From CAWBFD01 sp963788115 (lineage in GTDB: Bacteria; Actinomycetota; Thermoleophilia; Solirubrobacterales; 70-9): DNA of 64,000 bases. Within the stretch, counting starts at the first letter, position 1. Every line of letters starts with the position of its first letter. This document shows positions 44,262 to 52,887 of the stretch, one piece after another. Made by a program: the position numbers and the translations under genes. A model generated the notes under the pieces. The model was not told the origin of the DNA. It did no database searches and saw only the letters and a list, made by a program, of their open reading frames with translations. The stretch lies in contig CAWBFD010000004.1 of the NCBI GenBank assembly GCA_963788115.1, forward strand, positions 744,001 to 808,000, given 5' to 3'.

Positions 44262-44262
44262 C

Positions 44263-44739
44263 TCAGTCCTCCCATTCCCGGCCGGGGAGCCGGGTCGTGA
44301 CCTCTTGCAGCACCCAGCCGTTCCCGTCGGGGTCGCTGAACGAGGCCCGGGCGAAGTATGAGCGCCCTTCTTGGTCTAAGCCCGGGGGCCGCGCCTCCTC
44401 CACCTCGCTGACGTCGACGCCGCGGCTGATCAGGTTGTCCCGGGCGGCGTCGATGTCCTCGACCACCAGGATCAGCCCCTGGGCGGACCCCGGCTCAGCC
44501 GTGGTGCCGCCCTTGCCGAATTGGATCGAGCACTGCGAGTGGGGCGGCGTGAACTGCACCGTCCTGATCTCGTCGCTGACGACCAGGTCGATGTCGAACC
44601 GCCATCCGAGGCCCTCGTAGAAGCGCTTTGCCCGATCGACGTCGGAGACGGGCAGCGTCACCACCTCGAGGTTCATGTCGACGCCTAGAGCGCTCTGCGG
44701 CGGGCTCGTCGATTCGCGACTTACGTCGGTGCTGCTCAT
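44263..44739 (-). CDS. VOC-family (glyoxalase/bleomycin resistance-like) protein
   Basis: A 158-residue vicinal-oxygen-chelate protein. After a 20-residue flexible start comes 'MNLEVVTLPVSDVDRAKRFY' and 'EGLGWRFDIDLVV', then 'CSIQFGKGG', 'GLILVVEDIDAARDNLISRG' and the C-terminal 'FSDPDGNGWVLQEVTTRL', which carries the metal-ligand Glu position. Such proteins are lyases, dioxygenases or drug-binding proteins. AGGAGA 6 bases before ATG 44739 supports that start; the internal ATG at 'MNLEV' is also possible. Divergent from the sigma factor gene. Confidence 0.9.
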   Translation of the reverse strand: MSSTDVSRESTSPPQSALGVDMNLEVVTLPVSDVDRAKRFYEGLGWRFDIDLVVSDEIRTVQFTPPHSQCSIQFGKGGTTAEPGSAQGLILVVEDIDAARDNLISRGVDVSEVEEARPPGLDQEGRSYFARASFSDPDGNGWVLQEVTTRLPGREWED

Positions 44740-44838
44740 CTTGCTCTCCTTGGATGTTTGTCCGCTCCGGCGACCACCCCAATAAGCCGCCCTCGGCCGA
44801 AACCAAATACGCCTCTTCCTTCCTCACTTCTTCGATGG

Positions 44839-44844
44839 GATAAT
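44839..44844 (+). promoter_or_regulatory. Possible -10 element (GATAAT) before the sigma factor gene
   Basis: GATAAT is one of the few close -10 matches in the window. It ends 2 bases before ATG 44847, too close for that start but 56 bases before the alternative ATG 44901. If real, it favours the shorter protein. No good -35 is visible. Confidence 0.3.
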
Positions 44845-44846
44845 CG

Positions 44847-45683
44847 ATGCCCTACGCAACCCATGGGGGGGTAGTGGCTCGACAAATCCGCACCTGCGCC
44901 ATGACTCGTCGATTCAGCGGCGCCGAGCTACTCACGCCTGAGCGGGAAAGGGATCTGGCTATCGCTGCGGAGGGCGGGGATGCTGATGCGTGCCGGAAGC
45001 TGGTCGAGGCCTTCCTGCCATCGATCGCCGGCTTGGCTCGCGCCTTCCCGGCCGGCGCGGGAGTTGAGCGGCAGGAGCTCGTGCAGGAAGGGGTTGCCGG
45101 CCTGCTGTTCGCGGCGCAGCGATACGACTCCGGGCTTGGCACGCCGTTTTGGGCGTACGCCTCGTTCTGGGTGCGCAAGGCAATGCAGGAGCTCGTCGCG
45201 GACCTCACCCGACCCGTGGCGCTATCGGACCGCGCGGTCCGAGGTCTCGCTCAGGTCAAGACAGCGCGCAGCGATCACCTAAAGGCCCGTGGGATCGAGC
45301 CGACGATCGAGGAATTGAGCCGCGCGACCGGCTTTAGCTTGGCGCAGCTCGAGAGCCTGCAGGCGATCGAGCGCACCCCACGTGGCATGGAAGAGCGGCT
45401 GAGCACGGAAGAGGGAGCCACCGCTACGGTCGGGGACACGATCATCGATCCCGCTGCCGAGCTCGCATTCGAGCAGGTCCTCGACGAGATCGAGATCCGC
45501 GAGGTGCGGGATTTTGCCGATCAGCTCGACGAGCGCGAGCGTGCCGTGATCCGGGGGCATTACGGGCTCGGCCAGCCCGCGCAGACGCTGAATCAGATCG
45601 GCGGCGCCCTCGGTCTGACCGCCGAGCGAGCTCGGCAGATCGAGCTCGGCGCGCTGAACAAGCTGCGGGAAGGACTCGCGTAG
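44847..45683 (+). CDS. Sigma-70 family RNA polymerase sigma factor
   Basis: A sigma factor of 278 residues from ATG 44847, or 260 from ATG 44901 (MTRRFSGAELLTPERERDLA), which I slightly prefer because family members begin near 'LLTPEEE'. Region 2 is 'LVQEGVAGLLFAAQRYDSGL' with 'GTPFWAYASFWVRKAMQELV' (core-binding and -10 recognition). Region 3 is 'GIEPTIEELSRATGFSLAQL', and region 4 is 'ERERAVIRGHYGLGQPAQTL' with 'NQIGGALGLTAERARQIELG' (-35 recognition). It is of the group 2/3 (RpoD/SigB-like) type, without the long N-terminal region 1.1, so probably an alternative sigma factor. No anti-sigma gene is adjacent. Confidence 0.92.
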   Translation: MPYATHGGVVARQIRTCAMTRRFSGAELLTPERERDLAIAAEGGDADACRKLVEAFLPSIAGLARAFPAGAGVERQELVQEGVAGLLFAAQRYDSGLGTPFWAYASFWVRKAMQELVADLTRPVALSDRAVRGLAQVKTARSDHLKARGIEPTIEELSRATGFSLAQLESLQAIERTPRGMEERLSTEEGATATVGDTIIDPAAELAFEQVLDEIEIREVRDFADQLDERERAVIRGHYGLGQPAQTLNQIGGALGLTAERARQIELGALNKLREGLA

Positions 45684-45813
45684 CCCGCACCGGCTGGGGG
45701 CGAGCCGATGTGAACCGGGGGACGGGCTCCTGCTGCGCTACCGTACTGGCGCCGCGTGGGAGATCGACAAGGCAAAGAGTGAGCAGCCCTCAGCGAAGCC
45801 GTCTGGAGGCTCC

Positions 45814-46767
45814 GTGAGCCTGGGTTATGACGGCAAGCTGTACATCCTCGCGTTTGACCATCGCGGGTCGTTCACGAAGCGCTTCGGGATCGAGGGAGAT
45901 CCCACCGACGAAGAGCTCCAGCGCATCGCCAATGGCAAGCACCTGATCTTCGAGGGGCTCGAGATGGCGCTGGCGCGCGGCGCCGAGGCGTCGGTGAGCG
46001 GCGCGCTCGTCGACGAGCAGTTCGGGGGTCCAGCCCAGGTCCCGGAGCAGGCGAAGGCGAAGGGGCTCAAGCTCGCCATGCCGGTCGAGAGGAGCGGCCA
46101 GGACGAGTTTGACTTCGAGTACGGCGATGACTTCGGCGCCCATATCGAGCGCTACGACCCGGATTTCTCGAAGGTGCTTGTCCGCTACAACCCCGACGGC
46201 GACGCGGAGAGGAATCGCCGGCAGGCGCAGAGACTGCGGCGTCTCTCGGATTGGCTGCACGAGCACGATCGCAAGTTCCTCTTCGAGCTATTGGTGCCAG
46301 CCGAGGCCGCGCAGCTTGCCTCGGTGGATGGCGACTCCGATCGCTACGACACGGAGCTGCGTCCGGACCTGATGCTTCGCACCATCGCCGAGCTTCAGGA
46401 GGGCGGCGTGGAGGCCGACATCTGGAAGATCGAGGGTGTGGACGAGCGCGCCGACTGCGCGCGGATCGCGGCGCAGTGCAGGGCAGGCGGGCGCGACGGT
46501 GTGGCATGCGTGGTGCTGGGCAGGGGAGCGGACGACGACAAGGTCGATCACTGGCTGCGCCAGGCTGCCCCGGTCGAGGCCTTTGTCGGTTTCGCGATCG
46601 GCCGCTCGATCTGGGGCGATCCGCTCCAGCGCTTCATCGACGGCAGCCTGGCCCGCGAGGACGCCGTCGCGCAGGTGGCTGAAAACTACCTGCGCTTCGT
46701 CCAGGTCTACGGATCGGCCGAGACGCCCGCCGGGCCGACCTCCGCCTCGCCTAGGCCGACTAGCTGA
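45814..46767 (+). CDS. DUF2090 / class I aldolase-like protein
   Basis: A 317-residue TIM-barrel-type protein resembling the C-terminal domain of the IolC-type 5-dehydro-2-deoxygluconokinase and related tagatose/sulfofructose-type aldolases. Landmarks: 'LYILAFDHRGSFTKRFGIEG' at the start, 'DEQFGGPAQVPEQAKAKGLK', 'FLFELLVPAEAAQLA', 'DIWKIEGVDERADC' (candidate Schiff-base Lys), 'VVLGRGADDDKVDHWL' and 'GFAIGRSIWGDPLQRFIDG'. It likely cleaves a phosphorylated sugar, but the substrate is unknown. GTG start with GGAGG 5-6 bases upstream. Its end overlaps the stop of the convergent aldehyde dehydrogenase by 8 bases. Confidence 0.82.
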   Translation: MSLGYDGKLYILAFDHRGSFTKRFGIEGDPTDEELQRIANGKHLIFEGLEMALARGAEASVSGALVDEQFGGPAQVPEQAKAKGLKLAMPVERSGQDEFDFEYGDDFGAHIERYDPDFSKVLVRYNPDGDAERNRRQAQRLRRLSDWLHEHDRKFLFELLVPAEAAQLASVDGDSDRYDTELRPDLMLRTIAELQEGGVEADIWKIEGVDERADCARIAAQCRAGGRDGVACVVLGRGADDDKVDHWLRQAAPVEAFVGFAIGRSIWGDPLQRFIDGSLAREDAVAQVAENYLRFVQVYGSAETPAGPTSASPRPTS

Positions 46768-48208
46768 GCTTCACCATGACATGCTTGATCTCGGTGTACT
46801 CCTCCACCGCGTACACCGACATGTCCTTGCCGTAGCCGGACTCCTTGACCCCGCCGTGGGGCATCTCCGAGGCGAAGGGCAGGTGGTCGTTCACCCACAC
46901 GGCGCCGAACTCCAGCTTGCGCACCGCGTCCATCGCGCGCCCGACGTCTCGGGTCCAGACCGAGGCGGCGAGGCCGTAGTCCACGTCGTTCGCCCAGGCG
47001 ATCGCCTCGTCGTCTGAGTCGAAGCGCTGGACGGTGACCACGGGCCCGAACACCTCGCGCTGAACGATCTCGTCGCGCTGACCGACGTCCACGACCACCG
47101 TCGGCTCGACGAACGAGCCCTGGCCGTTGCCGGCACCGCCGCCGGTGAGGACCTTGGCGCCGTCACCGGTGGCGCGCTCGAGGAAGCCCAGCACGCGCTC
47201 CTGCTGGCCCGGCGAGATCACCGGGCCCATCTCGATCTCCTCGCTCTCGCCGGGGTCGCCGACCCGCAGGGACTCGACCACCGGGACGAGCGCGTCGAGC
47301 AGCGCATCGTAGACCTTCGGCCCCGCGATCACTCGCGACGAGGCGGTGCAGTCCTGGCCCGAGTTGTAGTAGGCGCCCACCTTGATCCCCTCGGCGACCG
47401 CGGCGGGGTCGGCGTCGTCGAAGACCACCATCGGCGCCTTGCCGCCGAGCTCCAGGTGGACCCGCTTGAGGGTCTGGGATGCGGCGCTGGCAACCTCCTT
47501 GCCGGTGGCCACGTCGCCGGTGAGCGAGACCATCCGGATCGCGGGGTGTCGGACGATCCCGGCGCCGACCGGCTCGCCGTCGCCGGTGATCACGTTGAGC
47601 ACGCCGGGCGGCAGGATCTCGCGCTCGCGGGCGAGCTCGGCGAAGCGCAGGATCGTCAGTGGGGTCAGCTCCGACGGCTTCAGCACGATCGTGTTGCCCG
47701 CGGCCAGCGCCGGGCCGACCTTCCACACCGCCATCTGCAGCGGGTAGTTCCACGGCGCGATCTGGCCGACCACGCCGACCGGCTCGCGGCGGATCATCGA
47801 GGTGTACCCGCGCACGTATTCGCCAGCCGGCCGCCCCTCGAGAGTGCGGGCGGCGGCGGCGAAGAACCGCAGGTTGTCGGAGGAGACGGGATTCTCCTCG
47901 CGCGACGCGGTGATCGGCTTGCCGACGTTCGCCGACTCGAGCTGGGCGAGCTCCTCCGTGTGCTCGTCGAGCAGGTCGGCGAGCGCCAGCAGCGCGGTCG
48001 AGCGCTCGGCCGGCGTGGTCTCCCGCCACTCGACCAGCGCCGCCTGGGCGGCCTCGACCGCGCGATCGACGTCGGCCTCGGTCCCCTCGGGCACCTGCCC
48101 GATGACCTCGCCGGTGGCGGGGTTTTGGACATCCCGGACGCCGCCATCGACGGCGTCCGTGAGCTCGCCGCCCACGATGTTCCGCAGCTCGACCGCCGTG
48201 GCGCTCAT
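46760..48208 (-). CDS. Gamma-aminobutyraldehyde dehydrogenase-like enzyme
   Basis: A 482-residue aldehyde dehydrogenase. Catalytic Glu in 'VHLELGGKAPMVVFDDAD' and Cys in 'YNSGQDCTASSRV'. The C-terminal stretch 'FGAVWVNDHLPFASEMPHGG' and 'KESGYGKDMSVYAVEEYTEI' is characteristic of the PatD/YdcW 4-aminobutyraldehyde dehydrogenase group. It would oxidise 4-aminobutanal from putrescine breakdown to GABA. Its ATG overlaps the stop of the aminotransferase gene (ATGA), placing it last in an amine/amino-acid operon. Confidence 0.88.
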   Translation of the reverse strand: MSATAVELRNIVGGELTDAVDGGVRDVQNPATGEVIGQVPEGTEADVDRAVEAAQAALVEWRETTPAERSTALLALADLLDEHTEELAQLESANVGKPITASREENPVSSDNLRFFAAAARTLEGRPAGEYVRGYTSMIRREPVGVVGQIAPWNYPLQMAVWKVGPALAAGNTIVLKPSELTPLTILRFAELAREREILPPGVLNVITGDGEPVGAGIVRHPAIRMVSLTGDVATGKEVASAASQTLKRVHLELGGKAPMVVFDDADPAAVAEGIKVGAYYNSGQDCTASSRVIAGPKVYDALLDALVPVVESLRVGDPGESEEIEMGPVISPGQQERVLGFLERATGDGAKVLTGGGAGNGQGSFVEPTVVVDVGQRDEIVQREVFGPVVTVQRFDSDDEAIAWANDVDYGLAASVWTRDVGRAMDAVRKLEFGAVWVNDHLPFASEMPHGGVKESGYGKDMSVYAVEEYTEIKHVMVKLS

Positions 48209-49593
48209 GCGGGCCTCGTGGCGCCGGCGCTCGCCGGAGCGCTGACCCCGATCTCCTCGCCGGCGGCGGCGAGCACGTCACGCATGCTCTCGACCACCTC
48301 GTCGAGCACGCCCTCGTCGGAGATCAGCGGCGGCGCGATCATGAGCACCGGGTCGGCGCGGTCGTCGGCGCGGGCGATCAGCCCGTGCTCGAGCAACAGG
48401 CGGGGCACGATCTCCCGGACCAGCCGCCCCACGTCCTCGGGCTCGAACCGCCCCTCGCCGCCGTCCGGCGTCAGCTCGGCACAGAAGAAGAAGCCGTCGC
48501 CGCGAACGTCGCCGACCAGCGGCAGCGTCAGCACCTCCTCTTCGAGGCGGCGACGCAGATACGGCTCCAGCTCACGCACGTTCGCGAGCACCCCCTCCCG
48601 CGCGAAGATCTCGATGTTGCGCAGGGCGATCGCCGCCGACAGCGGATGGCCCCCGAAGGTGATCCCGTGGAGCAGCGTGGCACCGGGCTCATACAGGTGC
48701 TCGGCGACGCGCTCGGAGACCAGCACCGCCCCCATCGGCGCGTAGGCCGAGGTGATCCCCTTGGCGATCGTGATCAGGTCCGGAGCCGCGCCGTAGCGCT
48801 CCACCGCGAACCACTCGCCGAGCCGCCCGCAGCCGGAGATGACCTCATCGGCGACGAGCAGGATTCCGTGGCGCTCGGTGACCTCGCGCAGCCCGGCCCA
48901 GTACCCCGGCGGCGGCACCAGGCAGCCGCCCGCGTTCTGGATCGGCTCCGCGATCACCATCGCCACCGTCTCGGGGCCCTCCTCCTCGATCGCCTGCTCC
49001 AGCTCTGAGATCAGCGAGCCGGTGAGCTCCTCGCCCTGGAGCTCGGAGCGGAACGGGTTCGTGTTCGAGACGTGGCGGGTCGAGATCGCCGGGGGATCGA
49101 ACGGCTCCTTGAACCGTGGGACGCCGGTGAGCGAGAGCGCCCCCAGGGTGACGCCGTGGTAGGCGATGTTCCGGGCGATCGCCTTGCGCCGCTGCGGCTC
49201 GCCGTTGGCGGCGTGGTACTGGCGCACCAGCTTCCAGGCGGCCTCCACCGACTCGGAGCCGCCGTTGGTGAAGAAGGCCTTCTCGACCCCTTCCGGGGCC
49301 AGCTCCGCGAGCTTCGCCGCCAGCTCGATCGCCGGCGGATGGGCGGTGCCCCAGTTGGTGTTGAACGCCAGCCGCGTCAGCTGCTCGGCCGCGACCGAGG
49401 CCATCTCCTCGCCGTGGCTGTAGCCGATCTGGCAGCAGAACAGGCTCGAGAGCCCGTCCACGTAACGGCGGCCGTGGGTGTCGAACACGTAGGGGCCCTC
49501 GCCCCGCTCGAGCACCAGGAGCTCCTTGCCGCCCGGCGCGTAGGCGCCGTTGGGGGCGAAGTGCAGCAGCAGGTGCTCGTGGCTCAGCTCCAT
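48205..49593 (-). CDS. Class III aminotransferase (omega-amino acid/polyamine type)
   Basis: A 462-residue PLP enzyme. PLP contacts: 'FFTNGGSESVEAAWKLVRQY' (phosphate-binding G-S/G-S-E), 'NIAYHGVTLGALSLTG', 'LLVADEVISGCGRLGEWFAV' (Asp under the pyridine N), and the Schiff-base Lys in 'DLITIAKGITSAYAPMGAVL' (about residue 280). The pattern resembles beta-alanine:pyruvate and putrescine:pyruvate aminotransferases. It would convert amines or omega-amino acids to semialdehydes for the flanking dehydrogenases. Overlaps mmsA-like gene by 10 bases and the next gene by 4. Confidence 0.93.
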   Translation of the reverse strand: MELSHEHLLLHFAPNGAYAPGGKELLVLERGEGPYVFDTHGRRYVDGLSSLFCCQIGYSHGEEMASVAAEQLTRLAFNTNWGTAHPPAIELAAKLAELAPEGVEKAFFTNGGSESVEAAWKLVRQYHAANGEPQRRKAIARNIAYHGVTLGALSLTGVPRFKEPFDPPAISTRHVSNTNPFRSELQGEELTGSLISELEQAIEEEGPETVAMVIAEPIQNAGGCLVPPPGYWAGLREVTERHGILLVADEVISGCGRLGEWFAVERYGAAPDLITIAKGITSAYAPMGAVLVSERVAEHLYEPGATLLHGITFGGHPLSAAIALRNIEIFAREGVLANVRELEPYLRRRLEEEVLTLPLVGDVRGDGFFFCAELTPDGGEGRFEPEDVGRLVREIVPRLLLEHGLIARADDRADPVLMIAPPLISDEGVLDEVVESMRDVLAAAGEEIGVSAPASAGATRPA

Positions 49594-51068
49594 CTCGAGG
49601 TCACCACCTTCTTTCGCGTGTAGAAGTCGATCGCGTCGTACCCGTTGGCGTGCAGGTCGCCCTCGAGCGAGTCCTTCCAGCCGGCGAACGGGAACCAGGC
49701 GACCGGAGCGGGAACGCCGACGTTCACGCCGACCATCCCGGCACCGATCCCGTACCGGTACTCCCGCGCCGCCTCACCCGACGAGGTGAAGATCGCGGTC
49801 GCGTTGCCATAGCGGCTGCCATTGACCAGCTCGATCGCCCGCTCGAGGTCGGAGGCCCGGAGAACGGTCAGCACGGGCCCGAACAGCTCCTCGCGGACGG
49901 CGCGCGATTCCAGCGGCGCCCGGTCGATGATCGTCGGTCCCAGCTCGGCCCCGCCGGGCCCGCCGTCGCCGCGCCCGTCGAGGACGAGCTCGGCGCCCTC
50001 CGCGACCGCGGTCTCGATCTCGGATTCGACCCGCTCGCGGGCATCCGGGCCGATCAGCGGGCAGACGTCGGTCTCCGGGTCGGCGCCGGGTCCCACCCGA
50101 AGCTCGCCCGCCGCGGCGGCGATCCGTTCGAGCGCCCGGTCCTGCTCGGCCTCGGTGCCGACCAGGACCAGAACGGACCCGGCGAGGCAGCGCTGCCCGG
50201 CAGCGCCGAAGGCCGAGCCGAGCACCCCCTTGACCGTGGTTTCCGGCTCGGCGTCGGGCATCACCACCAGCGCGTTCTTGGCCCCGCCGAGCGCCTGCAC
50301 GCGCTTGCCGTGGCGGGCGCCGTTGGTGGCGATCAGGCGCGCGGTCGAGGCCTGGCCGACGAACGACATTGCGTCGATCCGGGGGTGCTCCCAGATCGCC
50401 TCGACCGCCTCGCGGCCGCCGTGGACCAGGTTGACGACCCCCGGTGGGATCTCGTCGAGCTCATCGATCAGCTCGTAGATCAACTGGGCCGGGCGCGGGT
50501 CGCGCTCCGAGGGCTTCAGCACGAAGGTGTTCCCGCAGACGATCGCGTAGGGCAGGAACCAGAGCGGGATCATCGCCGGGAAGTTGAACGGCGTGATTGC
50601 GCCGACCACGCCGACTGGCTGGCGCACCAGCTCGACGTCGAGGCCCCGGGCGACGCCTTCCAGGGTCTCGCCCTTGAGCAGGTGCGGGGCCGCGGCGGCG
50701 GACTCGACCGACTCGATCCCGCGGCCGACCTCTCCCTCGGCGTCGGCGATCGTCTTGCCCATGTCCGCGGTGACGAGCTTGGCGATCTCCCGTTTGTGGG
50801 CGACGAGGGTGTGGCGCAGCGCGAGCAGCGCCCGTGCGCGCTGGGGAACCGCCACCGCGCGCCAGCCGGGCTGTGCCTCGGCTGCGGCGCGGACCGCCGC
50901 ATCCACGTCGGCGGGCCCCGACAGGGGCACCCGGGCCGTGAGCTCCCCGGTGGCGGGGTCGCGGTCCTCGAGGCTCTCGGCGGTGGCCGCGTCGACCCAG
51001 CCCCCGTTGATGTAATTGCTCAGGGTCCCGACGTCGGTCTTGGTTCCCGCTGCCAGGGTCTCGGGCAT
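49584..51068 (-). CDS. mmsA: Methylmalonate-semialdehyde dehydrogenase (CoA-acylating)
   Basis: A 494-residue member of the CoA-dependent branch of the aldehyde dehydrogenase family. It converts methylmalonate (or malonate) semialdehyde to propionyl- or acetyl-CoA in valine, beta-alanine and myo-inositol breakdown. Diagnostic: 'LSNYINGGWVDA', 'ITPFNFPAMIPLWFLPYAIV', 'FVGQASTARLIATNGARHGK', 'RVQALGGAKNALVVMPDAEP' (no catalytic Glu, as typical), 'AFGAAGQRCLAGSVLV' (Cys) and 'FTRKK'-type end 'YTRKKVVTSRW'. First gene of the amine/amino-acid group, 104 bases after coxG, so possibly on the same transcript. Confidence 0.94.
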   Translation of the reverse strand: MPETLAAGTKTDVGTLSNYINGGWVDAATAESLEDRDPATGELTARVPLSGPADVDAAVRAAAEAQPGWRAVAVPQRARALLALRHTLVAHKREIAKLVTADMGKTIADAEGEVGRGIESVESAAAAPHLLKGETLEGVARGLDVELVRQPVGVVGAITPFNFPAMIPLWFLPYAIVCGNTFVLKPSERDPRPAQLIYELIDELDEIPPGVVNLVHGGREAVEAIWEHPRIDAMSFVGQASTARLIATNGARHGKRVQALGGAKNALVVMPDAEPETTVKGVLGSAFGAAGQRCLAGSVLVLVGTEAEQDRALERIAAAAGELRVGPGADPETDVCPLIGPDARERVESEIETAVAEGAELVLDGRGDGGPGGAELGPTIIDRAPLESRAVREELFGPVLTVLRASDLERAIELVNGSRYGNATAIFTSSGEAAREYRYGIGAGMVGVNVGVPAPVAWFPFAGWKDSLEGDLHANGYDAIDFYTRKKVVTSRWS

Positions 51069-51172
51069 GGTCGCCCTCCTCGCTTTTGCGCTCGTCTCTC
51101 CGATCGATTATGAGGCCAGGGGGACCGACACGTGGTCACAAATTTGCCCCCGGCGTTCGTCAGACCGTCAGG

Positions 51173-51754
51173 TCAGCGCTGAAAGGGGCGCTTGATCCGC
51201 TCCCAGAGGACCGAGAAGAACAGCCGCACGCCGTGGATCGGCTCGGCCTGAGCGGGGGCCGCGGCGGCGGCGGACTTGCCCCCGCCCTCCGCGCCGTCGT
51301 CCCCGGCGGGCTGCTCGATCGAGCTGCGAAGGCAGTCGACGAACTCGGCCAGGAGCCGGTTTGAGACGTCCTGGATCATCCCGCCGCGACCGAACCGGGC
51401 CAGCCGTCCGGTGAGCGTGAAGTCGGTTGTTACCTCGACCGCGGTGGTCCCGCCCGACTCGCTCATCGAGCTGCGGATCGTCGCCTTGGCAGAGCCCTGG
51501 CCGCGCTTGTCGCGGCCGTCGGCGCGCATCGTCACCCGATGGCCGGCCTCGTCGACCTCCTGCATCTCGAGCTTGCCGGCATAGGCGGCCGTCGTGGGGC
51601 CGATCTTCACCGTGAACGTCCCCTGGTAGACGCCGTCGGCGGCCTCGGTCACCTCGGCGCCGGGCAGGCAGGGCGCGACCCGTTCGACGTCGATCATGGT
51701 CTCCCAGACCCCGTCCAGCGGGGCCTTGACCTCGAACGAATGCTCGAGCTTCAC
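51173..51754 (-). CDS. coxG: CoxG-type SRPBCC protein (carbon monoxide dehydrogenase subunit G family)
   Basis: A 193-residue START/SRPBCC-fold protein: 'MKLEHSFEVKAPLDGVWETM', 'VAPCLPGAEVTE', 'YQGTFTVKIGPTTAAYAGKL', 'TRLARFGRGGMIQDVS'-like 'LTGRLARFGRGGMIQDVSNR' and 'LLAEFVDCLRSSIEQPA'. After an Ala/Gly linker the end 'VRLFFSVLWERIKRPFQR' is an amphipathic membrane anchor. In CO-oxidising bacteria CoxG docks the hydroxylase to the membrane. Its ATG overlaps the coxE stop (ATGA). Family assignment firm; docking role is by analogy. Confidence 0.92.
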   Translation of the reverse strand: MKLEHSFEVKAPLDGVWETMIDVERVAPCLPGAEVTEAADGVYQGTFTVKIGPTTAAYAGKLEMQEVDEAGHRVTMRADGRDKRGQGSAKATIRSSMSESGGTTAVEVTTDFTLTGRLARFGRGGMIQDVSNRLLAEFVDCLRSSIEQPAGDDGAEGGGKSAAAAAPAQAEPIHGVRLFFSVLWERIKRPFQR

Positions 51755-52887
51755 CTCACGTCAGCCTCGAAGCCGGACTCCATCAGCTGGGCGAGTTGCT
51801 CCAGCGAGGCCAGCGTGTTACCGGCCAGGAATGCATCCACATGCGGTAGCGCGGCGACCATGCCCCGCGTCAGCGGCTCGAAGCCGGGACTGGCCTTCAG
51901 CGGATTGAGCCAGACCAGCCGGTGCGAGCAGCGGGCGAGCCGGGCAATCTCCCGGCGCAAAACCTCCGGATCGCCGCGATCCCAGCCGTCGGAGAGGATC
52001 ACGATCACGGCACCGCGGCCGAGCCGCCGCCCATGCGCCCGGTTGAGCTCGGCGAGGGCGTCGCCGATTCGCGTCCCGCCGGACCAGTCCATGACCGCTC
52101 CGGCCGCGCGCTCGAGCGCGGCGTCGGGATCGCGGCCGCGAAGCTCGATCGTGATCCGCGTCAGCCGGGTGCCGAACGCGAACGCCTCGCAGCGGCGCCG
52201 CGCCGCGACGCACGCCTGCGCGTACTGGACGAGCATTCGCGAGTACGGGGCCATCGAGCCGGAGACGTCGCAGACCAGCACCAGGGGCCTCGGGCGCTGG
52301 GTTCGCTCGCGCCACCGCCGCTCGAACGGCTCTCCTGCGTGGCGGAGAGAGGCGCGCAGGGTCGCTCTCGGATCCGGCCGGTGGGAGCGCCGGCGCGACG
52401 GCCTGGTGCGACGGCTCTGGCGCTTCGGCCCGCGGCGAGCGATTGCAGCCATGATCATTCGCGCCAAGGTCCGCTCGGCCTCGGTGTATTCGGCGAAGTC
52501 CTTGTCGCGGAGGAGCTCCACCTCCGACCAGGCGGCCGGTCTCACCTCCGTTTCCTCGTCCGGGACGAGGACGGACCGGCCTGCGGACGGCATCGCCACG
52601 CGCGGCAGCACCGCGGTCGCCACCGGGTCGATCAGCGGCTCCCTCCGACCGGGCGTCCGCCCGAGCCAGGCTACGAAGGCGTCATCGAACGCCGCCAGGT
52701 CCGCTCGGCACGCACACAGGGTCGCCCGGAGGGCGGCCCGCGCCTCCGACCAGGAACCGGGATCGACCGCTGCCAGCGCCCGATGGGCCGCGAGCAGCTC
52801 GCCGGTGCCAACCCGGACGCCCCGGGCGCGCAGGTCTGTCGTGAGCTCTGAGAGGCGGAGGGTCAGGGTGCGGCCGACCTCAGACAC
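51751..52887 (-). CDS. coxE: CoxE-type VWA domain protein
   Basis: A 378-residue protein whose C-terminal half is a von Willebrand A domain. The MIDAS motif is 'LVLVCDVSGSMAPYSRMLVQ' (D-x-S-x-S), with Thr in 'WSGGTRIGDALAEL' and Asp in 'VIVILSDGWDRGDPEVLRRE'. The N-terminal half is helical with basic segments ('GPKRQSRRTRPSRRRSHRPD'). With the MoxR-type ATPase it matures the Mo/Cu centre of CO dehydrogenases, or the metal site of related hydroxylases. GTG 52887 overlaps the ATPase stop by 8 bases and starts at the conserved 'LTLRLSELTTDLRARGV'. Confidence 0.9.
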   Translation of the reverse strand: MSEVGRTLTLRLSELTTDLRARGVRVGTGELLAAHRALAAVDPGSWSEARAALRATLCACRADLAAFDDAFVAWLGRTPGRREPLIDPVATAVLPRVAMPSAGRSVLVPDEETEVRPAAWSEVELLRDKDFAEYTEAERTLARMIMAAIARRGPKRQSRRTRPSRRRSHRPDPRATLRASLRHAGEPFERRWRERTQRPRPLVLVCDVSGSMAPYSRMLVQYAQACVAARRRCEAFAFGTRLTRITIELRGRDPDAALERAAGAVMDWSGGTRIGDALAELNRAHGRRLGRGAVIVILSDGWDRGDPEVLRREIARLARCSHRLVWLNPLKASPGFEPLTRGMVAALPHVDAFLAGNTLASLEQLAQLMESGFEADVR

